A stretch of 64,000 nucleotides of DNA, taken from Chitinophagales bacterium (lineage in GTDB: Bacteria > Bacteroidota > Bacteroidia > Chitinophagales > Saprospiraceae). Position numbers and translations under genes: made by a program. Location of the stretch: positions 260,241 through 324,240 of the forward strand of contig JAAFJY010000004.1 in the NCBI GenBank assembly GCA_013299105.1, written 5' to 3'. Of this stretch, positions 52,450 to 61,108 are shown piece after piece (position 1 is the stretch's first letter; every line of letters starts with the position of its first letter). The notes under the pieces were generated by a model. The model worked only from the letters and a program-made list of their open reading frames with translations, had not been told where the DNA came from and searched no databases.

Positions 52450-53580
52450 TTACTGTTTTACGATCCTGATGCTAGATTCCGGCATACCCGCCACGCGGAT
52501 CAGGTAAACGCCATTGCTGAGGCCAGCCAGTGATTTTTCCAAGCGGTTTTCGCCTACTTGCAGCACGATGTTTTCGCTAAAAACCAAGCGACCATTCAGG
52601 TCCAGGCATTCCACGATGGCCATTTCGTCTCCAGTTATGGCCTGGATCTGGATGTTTAACAAATCAGGAGTGGGATTGGGATAAGCACTCAAGGTAGCTG
52701 TAGGTTTGGGGCTGAGGGCTCGTTTCGCAACCATGTCTCCAATGGCACTGGTAGGAGCAGATTTGCCCAAAGTGATGTATCCTGGCAAAGGTACTTCTTC
52801 GATGAACACCCGATTGTTGAGCGTATCGCGGTGTACAATTTTACATGGTGCCCAACGACCGGTAAGTTGATCCAAAGCCCAAGCCTCTAGCTCGGTTTCA
52901 TCTAGGCCATTGAGCTCGTACTGCTCATACCAAAGGTGGAGGCTGATCGAAGGCATGCGAGCTAATGCTGGGCCAGGTTTTCCGATTCGAAACCAGCGCT
53001 TGATACCGCGAAAGAGATCGTTGCGCAGCGGGAAATGACCCCGCAATACTTGCACTTGTTCACGGGTAGGGACGGTGCGGGAAAATACGCCCAACTTTCC
53101 AGCATCAAATCCCAGAGGCCCCATGAAGTCAAACAAACCCATCAGGTGGCCTTTTTCTTCACTATTGATCTGGCTTTCGGCACTTTCGCCATCCACATCA
53201 CCGTTGTTGTTGGTCGAAAAATTGATGAAGCGGTTGCGCAGGTTCAAATGGGCTTTCTTCAGGCGAATGCTGTCCATCACATCCAGGTTATTGTCAATGC
53301 TGACCGTGTATCCTCGATTGGCGATAGTGAGCGAGGCAAATTTCATGCGCTCCAAGGAGTTGAGTTCTAGGTCGCGGCGGCCCGTCATTTTCAAGTTGAA
53401 AGTGCCATTGATGTCACCTTGGTTGTCGAAATCGACCCCATTGAGTACTAAGTGAGGCTTTCCGGTGACCACGATTTTGGCACTGTTGTTTTGAAAAACG
53501 GCCTGCGCTTGGCTTTTGAGCACCAACAACATGGCCAAAAGGCTCCATGCGATGCTGAGTTGCAGCTTTTTAGAATACAT
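52450..53580 (-). CDS. Exported T9SS sorting-domain protein (cassette 2, gene B)
   Basis: A 376-residue paralogue of the product of 48629-49732. It has a signal peptide (LSIAWSLLAMLLVLKSQAQ) and the beta segment AVFQNNSAKIVVTGKPHLVLNGVDFDNQGDINGTFNL. A middle domain contains LWYEQYELNGLDETELEAWAL. The sorting domain is SAYPNPTPDLLNIQIQA ... LSNGVYLIRVAGMPESSIRIVKQ. It starts 12 bases after its partner and ends before a strong terminator, so the two genes form one operon. The conserved middle domain, seen in both copies, is not a family I recognise. Confidence 0.82.
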   Translation of the reverse strand: MYSKKLQLSIAWSLLAMLLVLKSQAQAVFQNNSAKIVVTGKPHLVLNGVDFDNQGDINGTFNLKMTGRRDLELNSLERMKFASLTIANRGYTVSIDNNLDVMDSIRLKKAHLNLRNRFINFSTNNNGDVDGESAESQINSEEKGHLMGLFDFMGPLGFDAGKLGVFSRTVPTREQVQVLRGHFPLRNDLFRGIKRWFRIGKPGPALARMPSISLHLWYEQYELNGLDETELEAWALDQLTGRWAPCKIVHRDTLNNRVFIEEVPLPGYITLGKSAPTSAIGDMVAKRALSPKPTATLSAYPNPTPDLLNIQIQAITGDEMAIVECLDLNGRLVFSENIVLQVGENRLEKSLAGLSNGVYLIRVAGMPESSIRIVKQ

Positions 53581-53592
53581 GACAGGCTGTTT

Positions 53593-55143
53593 TTATGGTT
53601 TGAAAGTGGCAAACTGGAAGTGACCTTGGGTTTTTACTCCGGCCAGGGTATATAATTCTACCAGCAATTTTCCACCTACGCTGGCGGTTTTGGCCACCAA
53701 AGGGGCACTGGCCATCGGTGTGACATTGGTGATGTAGCTGGTCCAGAAATAACTTTCGCCAGCGATGGTAATTTCGTAGCGCTGGTAGGTCGCATCCCAT
53801 GTACAGGTCACGTTGCTGGAGTTGGCCGTCAGCCCTGCATTGGACATCACCGAACCGTAAGCGATTGGCAACATGTTGGAATTACCGTTGGCCTGGGTAT
53901 TCACTTCCTTGTAAACCTTGGCATCGCCATGCAGGCTCAGGGCGTGGGTGCCGCCAAAATCAGCCAAGGCCGAGATGCTGGAAATGGCCGTACCAGCAAC
54001 GGGGTTGAAGGTTGTTTCTTGCCTTTGCAGGCTCAAGCCAGCGCCATCTGAGCTCATTACAAGCTGGCGAAAACTGCCAGTTGTACCCAATTTTTTGCGG
54101 AAATGAATGTCAGTATTGTTGTTGCTTTGTAGCAGGAGTTCTGCTCCACCACCCGTAGCGGCACCTTCGATGGTGACTTGGCCATCCCCTTTTTCTGCAC
54201 CAAAGGCCACTTTGCCTTGGGTGGTTACCAGGGCCATGCCTTCGCTGGAGCTGAACTTGGCTCCGGTGCCTTTTTCACTCCAGCCTTCTACGCCTACTCC
54301 CGCGCCACGTACATGTGATGCCAGGCCAATGCCGCCAAAGTCAACGTTGTTTAGGTCGACGTGGATGCCATGCATGGCCCGCTGTTCGGTCCAAACGTGC
54401 AGTAACTCAACGATCGGGGTAGTTCCTTTGTAATTGAGGGTAGCACTTTCTGCCACTAGATTGCCCGTGGAGCGAAGGTCGCCAAAGGCAGTCAGAACGG
54501 TATCCGAGCCACTGTTGAGTTCCATCAATTGCTGGCGGCCAACCATGCCGAAATTTCGGATTTGACGTTCAAAACTCATCACAGGGTTGCCGCCATACTT
54601 GTTGGTTTGGATCAACATGGCGTCGCTGTTGAAATCACCGCTGCGCTCCAGGGTCATATTAATCGATATTGCCTTTTGGGTAGTATTTTCCAGCGCCAAA
54701 AGGAATGGAGTACTTTTTGACACTATATGCATCCTGGCCATGGGCTCATCGGTGCCAATTCCAATGAAAGAAGGGGTACCAGGTTGGTCCAGGTTATTGA
54801 ACGTTGGTACCAGATTGCGCCCGATGTATTTCCAGTGGGATTCCCCTTTTCCAACGATCACCCAATCACTGCCATCGAAATAATAATAACCTTTGTCGGC
54901 ATCGGTTTGGTAAACCAGCAGGCCCGTAGCGGGGGCCAAGATGCTGGTGCGTTGTGCCTTGCTCAGGCGAGGAAACAAAACCCCCTTGTTGAGGGATTTC
55001 ACGTCCAGGATTGCGCTTGGGTGGGCAGCGCTCCCATCTTCATTAATGGCCACGTTTTGGGCCAAAAGGGTTTGACTCGAAAAGATGAGCGCAAACAATA
55101 GCATTACAGCGCCAAGTTGGCGAAAGTTAACTGAGGTGTGCAT
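53593..55143 (-). CDS. Exported fibre-like protein (cassette 2, gene A)
   Basis: A 516-residue paralogue of the product of 49739-51016, with a signal peptide ending SSQTLLAQ. It begins NVAINEDGSAAHPSAILDVKSLNKGVLFPRLSKAQRTSIL, then YYYFDGSDWVIVG, and ends VKTQGHFQFATFKP. Compared with its paralogue it has about 90 extra residues in the middle (VWTEQRAMHGIHVDLNNVDF through KVAFGAEKGDG), a Gly-rich stretch of the kind found in trimeric fibre shafts. The ATG at 55143 is used; the frame opens further up. The different lengths of the two A proteins suggest a ruler-like or variable stalk. Confidence 0.78.
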   Translation of the reverse strand: MHTSVNFRQLGAVMLLFALIFSSQTLLAQNVAINEDGSAAHPSAILDVKSLNKGVLFPRLSKAQRTSILAPATGLLVYQTDADKGYYYFDGSDWVIVGKGESHWKYIGRNLVPTFNNLDQPGTPSFIGIGTDEPMARMHIVSKSTPFLLALENTTQKAISINMTLERSGDFNSDAMLIQTNKYGGNPVMSFERQIRNFGMVGRQQLMELNSGSDTVLTAFGDLRSTGNLVAESATLNYKGTTPIVELLHVWTEQRAMHGIHVDLNNVDFGGIGLASHVRGAGVGVEGWSEKGTGAKFSSSEGMALVTTQGKVAFGAEKGDGQVTIEGAATGGGAELLLQSNNNTDIHFRKKLGTTGSFRQLVMSSDGAGLSLQRQETTFNPVAGTAISSISALADFGGTHALSLHGDAKVYKEVNTQANGNSNMLPIAYGSVMSNAGLTANSSNVTCTWDATYQRYEITIAGESYFWTSYITNVTPMASAPLVAKTASVGGKLLVELYTLAGVKTQGHFQFATFKP

Positions 55144-55708
55144 CGTAGCAGGGTTTAGTGTAGTGGAAATGTTATGGGAAAAATGCCAAGGGTCAACCGA
55201 CTTAATTCGAGTGAAAGTTGGAGGAGCAAACAACACACAGCAGTGCAATGCCCACTCCTCCGTGGCCCTGAATTTATCGGATTAGTAGAGTTTTCAGCGG
55301 ATGAAAATCTCTACCGAATTGCTGAAATGTCATTAGCAGTGGAAAAAAAGCCTGTAGCCTGAGCGGCGCTCAAGGTCAAATCAGAACAGGCAAATTTGGA
55401 TTGCGATGGGATAATGCAAGGGAAGAAAAGAAAAAAAGGGTAGGGGAACTGGGGGGCGTTTACTAGCCATGTTAAGTTGTGACTGGGGTTTTGGGTATAG
55501 TTACTCATAGGTGTTGTAGGTAGAAAATAGGGTTAGTAAGGTTTAGGTGTACCAGCACTTGGAGAAAGAAGGAAACTCAGCTCTTCGTGCTTGATGGTTC
55601 AAAAGTATATCGCAAATTTGGTTGTGGCAATTGACATTTGCTAACTATGCACAAAAGCCATCCAAATTCCCTAATTCTGGGGGGGTTGTTGACAGATGTT
55701 AACTGAAT
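55144..55708. other. Intergenic region upstream of cassette 2
   Basis: It holds the cassette 2 promoter at 55600-55644 and a leader of about 450 bases with no open frame resembling a protein. A G-rich tract (GTAGGGGAACTGGGGGGCG at 55441) resembles one at 51309 ahead of cassette 1 (GTAAGGGGAGAGTTGGGGGC). Nothing else was recognised. Confidence 0.45.
55600..55644 (-). promoter_or_regulatory. Candidate promoter of cassette 2
   Basis: Minus-strand TTAGCAAATGTCAATTG, 20 bases, then TACTTTTG (55600-55607). It has the same layout as 51226-51272 ahead of cassette 1. The implied leader is long, about 450 bases, so a second promoter nearer the gene cannot be excluded. Confidence 0.55.
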
Positions 55709-56881
55709 TTACCTATAAAAACTCCGCAAAATCCCCAATTCTAGCCCCCGCAGCTCGGCCAGGCCTCGCAAACGACCAATGGCAGAGTAACCAGGATTGG
55801 TCTTTTTACCCAAGTCGTCCAGCATTTGGTGGCCATGGTCGGGGCGGAAGGGTAGGGGAGTATCCCGCGTTTGTTGTAGCGCCACCAGCTCTTTCATCAC
55901 AGCGTACATGTCCACGTCGCCATCAAGGTGATCGGCTTCGTAAAAATTGCCAGCTTCGTCACTCCGCGTACTGCGCAGGTGTACAAAATGGATGCGTTGG
56001 CCTAAGCGACGGACCATGCCAGCCAAGTCATTGTCGGCCCTCACCCCATAAGATCCCGTGCAAAAACAGAGGCCATTGGCTTCACTGTCAACTGCATCTA
56101 GCAGAGCTGTGGCATCGGCTTCGGTGCTCACTACCCTGGGCAAACCCAAAATCGGGTAAGGGGGATCATCGGGGTGGATGGTCAATTTTATCCCAGCTTC
56201 TTCGGCAGCAGGCACGATGTGGCGCAGGAACTCGAATAGATTGGCCTGCAAAGCCCCCGCATCAATGCCCCAGTAAGCGTCTAACACCCGCTGAAACTCT
56301 TGTAAAGTATAGCCCTCCTCTGCTCCGGGTAGGCCAGCAATGATGTTGCGTTGCAGCAAGTCCTTGTCGGCTTGGCTCATCTGTTGAAACAAAATTCCGG
56401 CTTTTACCACCTCTTCATCGGTATAATTGGCTTCGGCTCCTGGCCTTTTGAGCAGGCACAGTTCAAAAGCAGCAAAAGCAATTTTGTCAAAACGCAAGGC
56501 TTTAGAACCGTCGGGTAAGGTAAAGGCCAGGTCGGTACGGGTCCAATCCAATACGGGCATGAAGTTGTAGCATACTGTTTTGATACCACTTTGGCCTAGG
56601 TTGATCAGGCTTTGGGCGTAGTTTTCATAATATTGTTGGTACTTGCCGCTGCGCTTTTTGATGTCTTCGTGCACGGGCACACTTTCTACTACGCTCCACT
56701 CCAAGCCAGCTTGTTCGATGATTTGTTTGCGCTGCGAAATCTCTTCCACGCTCCATACCGTCCCATTGGGCAGGTGATGCAAAGCGCTTACGATGCCAGT
56801 CGCCCCAGCCTGGCGCACATCGGCTAGCGAAACGGGGTCATTGGGGCCAAACCAGCGCCAGGTTTGTAGTAGGTTTTTCAT
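55709..56881 (-). CDS. uxuA: D-mannonate dehydratase
   Basis: A 390-residue cytoplasmic enzyme that removes water from D-mannonate to give 2-keto-3-deoxygluconate in glucuronate degradation. Seen are [28 protein letters not shown] at the N-terminus, and [18 protein letters not shown]. The metal-site segments [33 protein letters not shown] and FVHLRST, and the family's closing [12 protein letters not shown], are also present. Length matches UxuA. It is divergent from a sugar-porter gene at 57059, which may carry its substrate or a related uronic acid. No uxuB or kdg genes are in the window. Confidence 0.96.
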   Translation of the reverse strand: MKNLLQTWRWFGPNDPVSLADVRQAGATGIVSALHHLPNGTVWSVEEISQRKQIIEQAGLEWSVVESVPVHEDIKKRSGKYQQYYENYAQSLINLGQSGIKTVCYNFMPVLDWTRTDLAFTLPDGSKALRFDKIAFAAFELCLLKRPGAEANYTDEEVVKAGILFQQMSQADKDLLQRNIIAGLPGAEEGYTLQEFQRVLDAYWGIDAGALQANLFEFLRHIVPAAEEAGIKLTIHPDDPPYPILGLPRVVSTEADATALLDAVDSEANGLCFCTGSYGVRADNDLAGMVRRLGQRIHFVHLRSTRSDEAGNFYEADHLDGDVDMYAVMKELVALQQTRDTPLPFRPDHGHQMLDDLGKKTNPGYSAIGRLRGLAELRGLELGILRSFYR

Positions 56882-56994
56882 GGATGGCAGTTTTTTCGTG
56901 TTTGTTCACATTATCAGGACGCAAATAAAGGCGCAAATCGGTACAAGTCTTTGACAATATTTTTAAAAAAAACAGGAAAAGAGCCTATCAGTGC

Positions 56995-57022
56995 TTGGAA
57001 GTATGCCAAAAAATGTACTTTG
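56995..57022 (+). promoter_or_regulatory. Candidate promoter of the sugar transporter
   Basis: TTG (56995-56997), 18 bases, then TACTTTG (57016-57022), 37 bases before the ATG. This is close to the Bacteroidota TTG-N19-TAnnTTTG form, with one base less in the -7 box. Confidence 0.4.
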
Positions 57023-57058
57023 TAGCACTTATCAGTCTTGAAACGCAGAAAACACATC

Positions 57059-58375
57059 ATGAATCGCAAACTTTTTCTTTGGTCCATCACAGGTGCATTG
57101 GGTGGGCTTCTTTTTGGATTGGACACCGCTGTGATTTCTGGCGCAGAGCTGGCTATTCAAAAACTTTGGAACCTCAGCGATGTCTTGCATGGTTTCGCCA
57201 TTGCAGCGGCATTGTACGGGACCGTGATTGGAGCCATGTTTGGTGGCATTCCTGCCGACCGTTGGGGGCGTAAAAAAACCTTACTGTGGATCGGCGTTTC
57301 GTTTTTCGTATCAGCCTTGGGTTCTGCCTGTGCGCAAGACGTCTATACCTTTATGTTTTTTCGCTTTTTGGGCGGCTTGGCGATTGGCGCTTCCTCGGTG
57401 GCTGCACCCTTGTACATTTCTGAAATTGCTCCTGCTCAATACCGGGGCCGGATGGTGATCTTGTTTCAGTTCAACATCGTTTTGGGTATTCTCTTGGCCT
57501 ACCTTTCCAACTACTTGCTGCAAGGCTTGGGTGACAACAGTTGGCGTTGGATGCTGGCAGTAGTGGGTGCACCTTCCTTGTTGTTTGCCATCTTGATCCC
57601 AATGCTGCCTGAAAGCCCCCGTTGGTTAATGGTACAAAGAGGGGATGAAGCCGGGGCCAGAAAGGTATTGCAAATGTCTGATCCAACAGGTGTTGAGGCT
57701 GCCTTGCAATCCATTCGGGCGAGCGAATCCAAAACCAATGTGCTAGGCAAAACTTCACTTTTTTCCGGCAATTTCAATCGGCCCATCATCTTGGCTTTTC
57801 TATTTGCTTTTTTTAACCAAGTCGCGGGCATCAACGCCATTATTTATTATGCCCCCCGTATTTTTGAACTAACGGGTTTGGGTAAAAGCGCAGCTTTGCT
57901 GAGCTCGGTAGGCATTGGTTTGGCCAATTTAGCAGCCACCATGTGCAGTATTTTCCTCATTGACAAGGTGGGGCGACGTACCCTGATGCTGATTGGCAGT
58001 GTGGGTTTGATCATCACTTTGGCCTTGGTAGCTCTGGCTTTCAAGTCCGATGATCACAGTATGACACCTACTTACATTTTTATTTACATTGCTTTTTTTG
58101 CATTCTCTCAAGGCGCAGTGATTTGGGTTTTTATTTCCGAAATTTTCCCCAACCAGGTCCGGGCAGCTGGCCAGTCGCTAGGCAGCGCTACACATTGGGT
58201 GTTTGCTGCTTTGATCACCAATTTGTTCCCGATTTGCCTGAGTACCTTTGGCCCAGTCAACGTTTTTTGGTTTTTTACGGCGATGATGGTCCTGCAATTG
58301 GGGTATGTCATCCGCATGATGCCAGAGACCAAGGGCGTTTCATTGGAAGATTTGGAACAACGGATTTTGCATTAG
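57059..58375 (+). CDS. Sugar-porter MFS transporter
   Basis: A 438-residue twelve-helix transporter of the sugar porter family. Signatures are GGLLFGLDTAVISGA in helix 1, DRWGRKKTL after helix 2, PESPRWLM after helix 6, NQVAGINAIIYYAPRIF in helix 7, DKVGRRTLM, and the closing PETKG. It would take up a hexose or hexuronate with protons. Its position divergent from uxuA fits a uronic-acid pathway. The stop codon TAG (58373-58375) is also the first three bases of the 135-bp inverted-repeat element that follows, so the element lies directly against the gene end. The ATG at 57059 is preferred over a TTG at 57038. Confidence 0.94.
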   Translation: MNRKLFLWSITGALGGLLFGLDTAVISGAELAIQKLWNLSDVLHGFAIAAALYGTVIGAMFGGIPADRWGRKKTLLWIGVSFFVSALGSACAQDVYTFMFFRFLGGLAIGASSVAAPLYISEIAPAQYRGRMVILFQFNIVLGILLAYLSNYLLQGLGDNSWRWMLAVVGAPSLLFAILIPMLPESPRWLMVQRGDEAGARKVLQMSDPTGVEAALQSIRASESKTNVLGKTSLFSGNFNRPIILAFLFAFFNQVAGINAIIYYAPRIFELTGLGKSAALLSSVGIGLANLAATMCSIFLIDKVGRRTLMLIGSVGLIITLALVALAFKSDDHSMTPTYIFIYIAFFAFSQGAVIWVFISEIFPNQVRAAGQSLGSATHWVFAALITNLFPICLSTFGPVNVFWFFTAMMVLQLGYVIRMMPETKGVSLEDLEQRILH

Positions 58376-58507
58376 GGAGCGTAAAAAAATAAGGTGGACA
58401 GGTTTGGGTTTAGTGAAAAAAGAAAAGCAACTGGATGAAAGGAAGTTGTGTTCTTTTTTTGCTAAATCTCAAAAACAAAGATGTCCATCTTATTTTAGCT
58501 CAAATAC
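58373..58507. repeat. ~135-bp imperfect inverted-repeat element, copy C
   Basis: It starts TAGGGAGCGTAAAAAAATAAG and ends CTTATTTTAGCTCAAATAC. It is very similar to copy A at 6068-6200 throughout and supplies the stop codon of the transporter gene. Because of its symmetry it may also act as a transcription end. Confidence 0.75.
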
Positions 58508-58628
58508 GTAGAAACCAGTTTTTGCAAGTTTTTTTCAACTACTGGCCTTTGATTTTCCCTAAAATTGCGTTATTTTGGTGATAGTATTTTATTCAACTAA
58601 TCAGTTAGGGGGAAAAACAAAATTCCAC

Positions 58629-58762
58629 TACCCAAATCCACAGTGCTTTGGCATCTTTATGTGGACTCTTTTCAACATTTCAACCCTTCAACCTTTCAAC
58701 TACGGCAGGTTTTGGCGAAACCTTGAACTTGCGACATGGGTATATTTTATTTTAACTCCCTA
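58629..58762 (+). promoter_or_regulatory. Upstream repeat block shared with the carboxylesterase; possible promoter
   Basis: It aligns with 6978-7114: CTTTTCAACATTTCAACCC, CTTTCAACTAC, TTGAACTTGCG, TGGGTATATTTTATTTT and CTCCCT. It ends 20 bases before the CBS gene. TTGAAC and TATATTTT, about 20 bases apart, could be the -33 and -7 boxes. Confidence 0.45.
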
Positions 58763-58782
58763 ACCACACACACCTCAACACC

Positions 58783-59220
58783 ATGAAAGTACAACAAATT
58801 TTGGACGCCAAATTGATCAACGAAATTTGGCACGTAACGCCAGATACCCTGGTTTTCGATGCCCTAAAAGTGTTGGAAAAGTACAATATAGGCGCAACTC
58901 TGGTGATGGAAAACGACAAATTGGTTGGCATTTTTTCAGAACGCGATTATGCCCGACGGGGCATTCTCAAAGGGCGCCCTTCCAAAGAATCATTTGTGCG
59001 CGACCTGATGACTTCGCCCGTGGTCACAGTTACGCCACAAACTAAAATTGAAGAATGCCTGACCCTGATGACCGAAAATCACTTTCGCCACTTGCCCGTG
59101 GTAGATGGAGAAACGGTCAAAGGCATGGTCTCTTCGAGCGATATTTTTCGGGCCATTTTGAAGCAGTACAACAACCTGGTTTCTTCCTTGGAGGGGTATA
59201 TTGCAGGGCGGCCCATGTGA
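58783..59220 (+). CDS. CBS-domain-pair protein
   Basis: A 145-residue cytoplasmic protein made of two CBS repeats: DTLVFDALKVLEKYNIGATLVME ... LVGIFSERDYARRGIL (residues ~18-75) and VTPQTKIEECLTLMTENHFRHLPVVD ... VKGMVSSSDIFRAIL (residues ~85-135). Such stand-alone pairs bind adenosine nucleotides and regulate partners; the partner here is unknown. It has a normal start at the ATG at 58783 and is probably alone in its transcript, with a TTGAAATGTTGAAG repeat after its end. Confidence 0.92.
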   Translation: MKVQQILDAKLINEIWHVTPDTLVFDALKVLEKYNIGATLVMENDKLVGIFSERDYARRGILKGRPSKESFVRDLMTSPVVTVTPQTKIEECLTLMTENHFRHLPVVDGETVKGMVSSSDIFRAILKQYNNLVSSLEGYIAGRPM

Positions 59221-59269
59221 ATTGGAGTTGAAAAGTTTATGGTTGAAATGTTGAAGAGAAGATTTGGGT

Positions 59270-59884
59270 TCAAAAACGAGTGCCTAAGTTGACGACTTGA
59301 ATGCGTTTTGGATCCAAATCGGGGCTTTCGGATGAAACTTCTTGGTCACCCAGGAAGTTTTCGCCCAACTCATACCCTGGTTTTGGTGCCAAAACGATGA
59401 ACAAGGATTCTTTCAATTTCCCACCATTGTAATTGCTCAAAGTACCGCCATAATCCCAGCCAAAGCCATAAAATGTGATGGCTTTGCCATTGATCTTGAC
59501 CAGTTCTTCCAAAGTAGTGCCGATGTGGATGCCTTCGGGCGTTTTCCATTGCGATTTTGGGTGAAGGATGCGGATGGAGGCGGGTTTTCCTTTGGCGTAG
59601 GTGGTGTCGTAACCCAGTTGCACTGCGTTTTGGCTATCGGGAAACAACACGAAACCCTCAATGACTTCACCTTCACCTACGGCAAAATCCTGCGCTTTGA
59701 CTTGATCCGCGCCAAAAGTCTGAACCAGGTCGTTTTCGGTGCTGTGGGCTGCTTTGAGTGGGCCGAGACGCTGACCAGGCACGAGGATGAAGTCGTTTTT
59801 GGGTAAAATGGTTGCTTTCTCTTTGCGGTTGCAAGCAAAAAAGCCTAGGGTGAGGAAGAGGAGAGTGGTGAATTGAGTTGTCAT
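59270..59884 (-). CDS. Lipoprotein of unknown function
   Basis: A 204-residue protein with lipobox LGFFAC (Cys at residue 18). The remaining sequence is beta-rich: FILVPGQRLGPLKAAHSTENDLVQTFGADQV, IRILHPKSQWKTPEGIHIGTTLEELVKINGK and FYGFGWDYGGTLSNYNGGKL. It resembles small Bacteroidota lipoproteins of unknown role. No catalytic site is visible. It is divergent from the SEC-C-like array, with 66 bases between the starts, so a shared control region is possible. Confidence 0.78.
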   Translation of the reverse strand: MTTQFTTLLFLTLGFFACNRKEKATILPKNDFILVPGQRLGPLKAAHSTENDLVQTFGADQVKAQDFAVGEGEVIEGFVLFPDSQNAVQLGYDTTYAKGKPASIRILHPKSQWKTPEGIHIGTTLEELVKINGKAITFYGFGWDYGGTLSNYNGGKLKESLFIVLAPKPGYELGENFLGDQEVSSESPDLDPKRIQVVNLGTRF

Positions 59885-59950
59885 TTGATGGACTCTTTTG
59901 CGCCGAAAATAGCCAAAAAATCCAATATTTTATTTATCAAATGTCGTAAA

Positions 59951-60478
59951 ATGGACTTCCAACCTTTCATTGAACGGTATCGAGAAATTGCGATCAATGA
60001 AATTCGTACCATAAACTATGCAACCATCGGTGGAACCTACTACCAAGACCTTTCTTTTATTCCCTTGTATTGTAATAAAAAGGATTGTGATTGTCGAAGA
60101 GCTATGGTACAAGTAATAGATCCGTTAAAATCTACTGATCCTTTGGCCATTATTTCTAATGGTTGGGAACAACTTTCATTTTACAAAGCTTGGGGCCGAG
60201 GCATGTCTGCTGAAATGATCAAAGAATTCAAAGGACCAGACTTAGATTTTTCCAACCCCCAAAGCAATCCTCACCCTGAATTTGTGGAGTTGTTCAAACA
60301 TATGTTAGAGGATGGGGTGTATGCCAAACGCTACCCAAGACAATATGCCCAATTCAAACTCAAAATCGGCATGAAACTAGCCAAAGACGTCGCACCATAT
60401 TTGGGACTGATGCAGCCTTGTGGCTGCAAAAGCGATAAAATTTTTAAGTTTTGCTGTGCGCCTAAAAATCGGCTGTGA
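59951..60478 (+). CDS. SEC-C-like zinc-motif protein, array member 1
   Basis: A 175-residue soluble protein. The N-terminal Cys cluster is YCNKKDCDCRR (C41, C46, C48). The middle has IISNGWEQLSFYKAWGRG and SNPHPEFVELF, then RQYAQFKLKIGMKLAKDVAPYLGL. The C-terminus is PCGCKSDKIFKFCC (C157, C159, C168, C169), a CxCx8CC motif of the SEC-C zinc-binding type, ending APKNRL. The same plan is kept in the next three genes. SEC-C is proven to bind zinc in SecA; the rest of this protein matches no family I know. The ATG at 59951 is chosen by alignment with the paralogues; upstream in-frame starts overlap the divergent gene. Confidence 0.8.
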   Translation: MDFQPFIERYREIAINEIRTINYATIGGTYYQDLSFIPLYCNKKDCDCRRAMVQVIDPLKSTDPLAIISNGWEQLSFYKAWGRGMSAEMIKEFKGPDLDFSNPQSNPHPEFVELFKHMLEDGVYAKRYPRQYAQFKLKIGMKLAKDVAPYLGLMQPCGCKSDKIFKFCCAPKNRL

Positions 60479-60502
60479 ATTTTTTACGTAAAAAAACCAA
60501 CC

Positions 60503-61033
60503 ATGAAATACCAAAAGTTTCTTGGACAATACCCTGCAATGGGCATGAAGGAAGCCCTATTTATGAAAAAAGTCAAAATTGGCGACGTGCGCTACGAAGA
60601 TGTAGGTTTTTTCAGCGCATATTGCATGAATAAAAATTGTGATTGCCGCAGGGCTGTGGTGCAATTACTTGACATCAAAGATCAAAAGGGCTGTATAGCG
60701 GCCATTTCCTATGCTTGGGAACCGCTGTCCTTTTACCGAAAACTGAAACCGGATTGGGAGGATGAACAAATTTTAAAGATCAAGGGGCCCTGTATAGAGG
60801 AAAATTTCGTACAAACAAATCCACATCCTGATGCAGTGGAATTGTTCCGTTATATATTGGATAATGATCCAGCATATGCCCGCTCTTTTGCGCAGCAGTA
60901 TGCTCGATACAAACTAAAAATCGGCATGAAACTGCCCAAAGACATCGTTGTCAACCTGGGCCTGATACAGCCTTGTAACTGCCAAAGCGGCAAAACCTTC
61001 AAGCTGTGCTGCGCACCTAAAAATCGGCTTTGA
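60503..61033 (+). CDS. SEC-C-like zinc-motif protein, array member 2
   Basis: A 176-residue paralogue of member 1, starting 24 bases after its stop. The Cys cluster is YCMNKNCDCRR (C41, C46, C48), the middle AAISYAWEPLSFYRKLKPDW and TNPHPDAVELF, and the end PCNCQSGKTFKLCC plus APKNRL. All seven conserved Cys residues match member 1 in order and nearly in number. The last ~25 bases of coding sequence and about 10 bases after the stop are nearly identical to those of member 4, a sign of recent duplication or gene conversion. Function unknown. Confidence 0.8.
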   Translation: MKYQKFLGQYPAMGMKEALFMKKVKIGDVRYEDVGFFSAYCMNKNCDCRRAVVQLLDIKDQKGCIAAISYAWEPLSFYRKLKPDWEDEQILKIKGPCIEENFVQTNPHPDAVELFRYILDNDPAYARSFAQQYARYKLKIGMKLPKDIVVNLGLIQPCNCQSGKTFKLCCAPKNRL

Positions 61034-61108
61034 AATCGAAAATTGAATTTCTTCTTTGTAGATCAGAATTTTGATTCTAATTTGCAACAACCAAATGCTT
61101 ATCAATCT

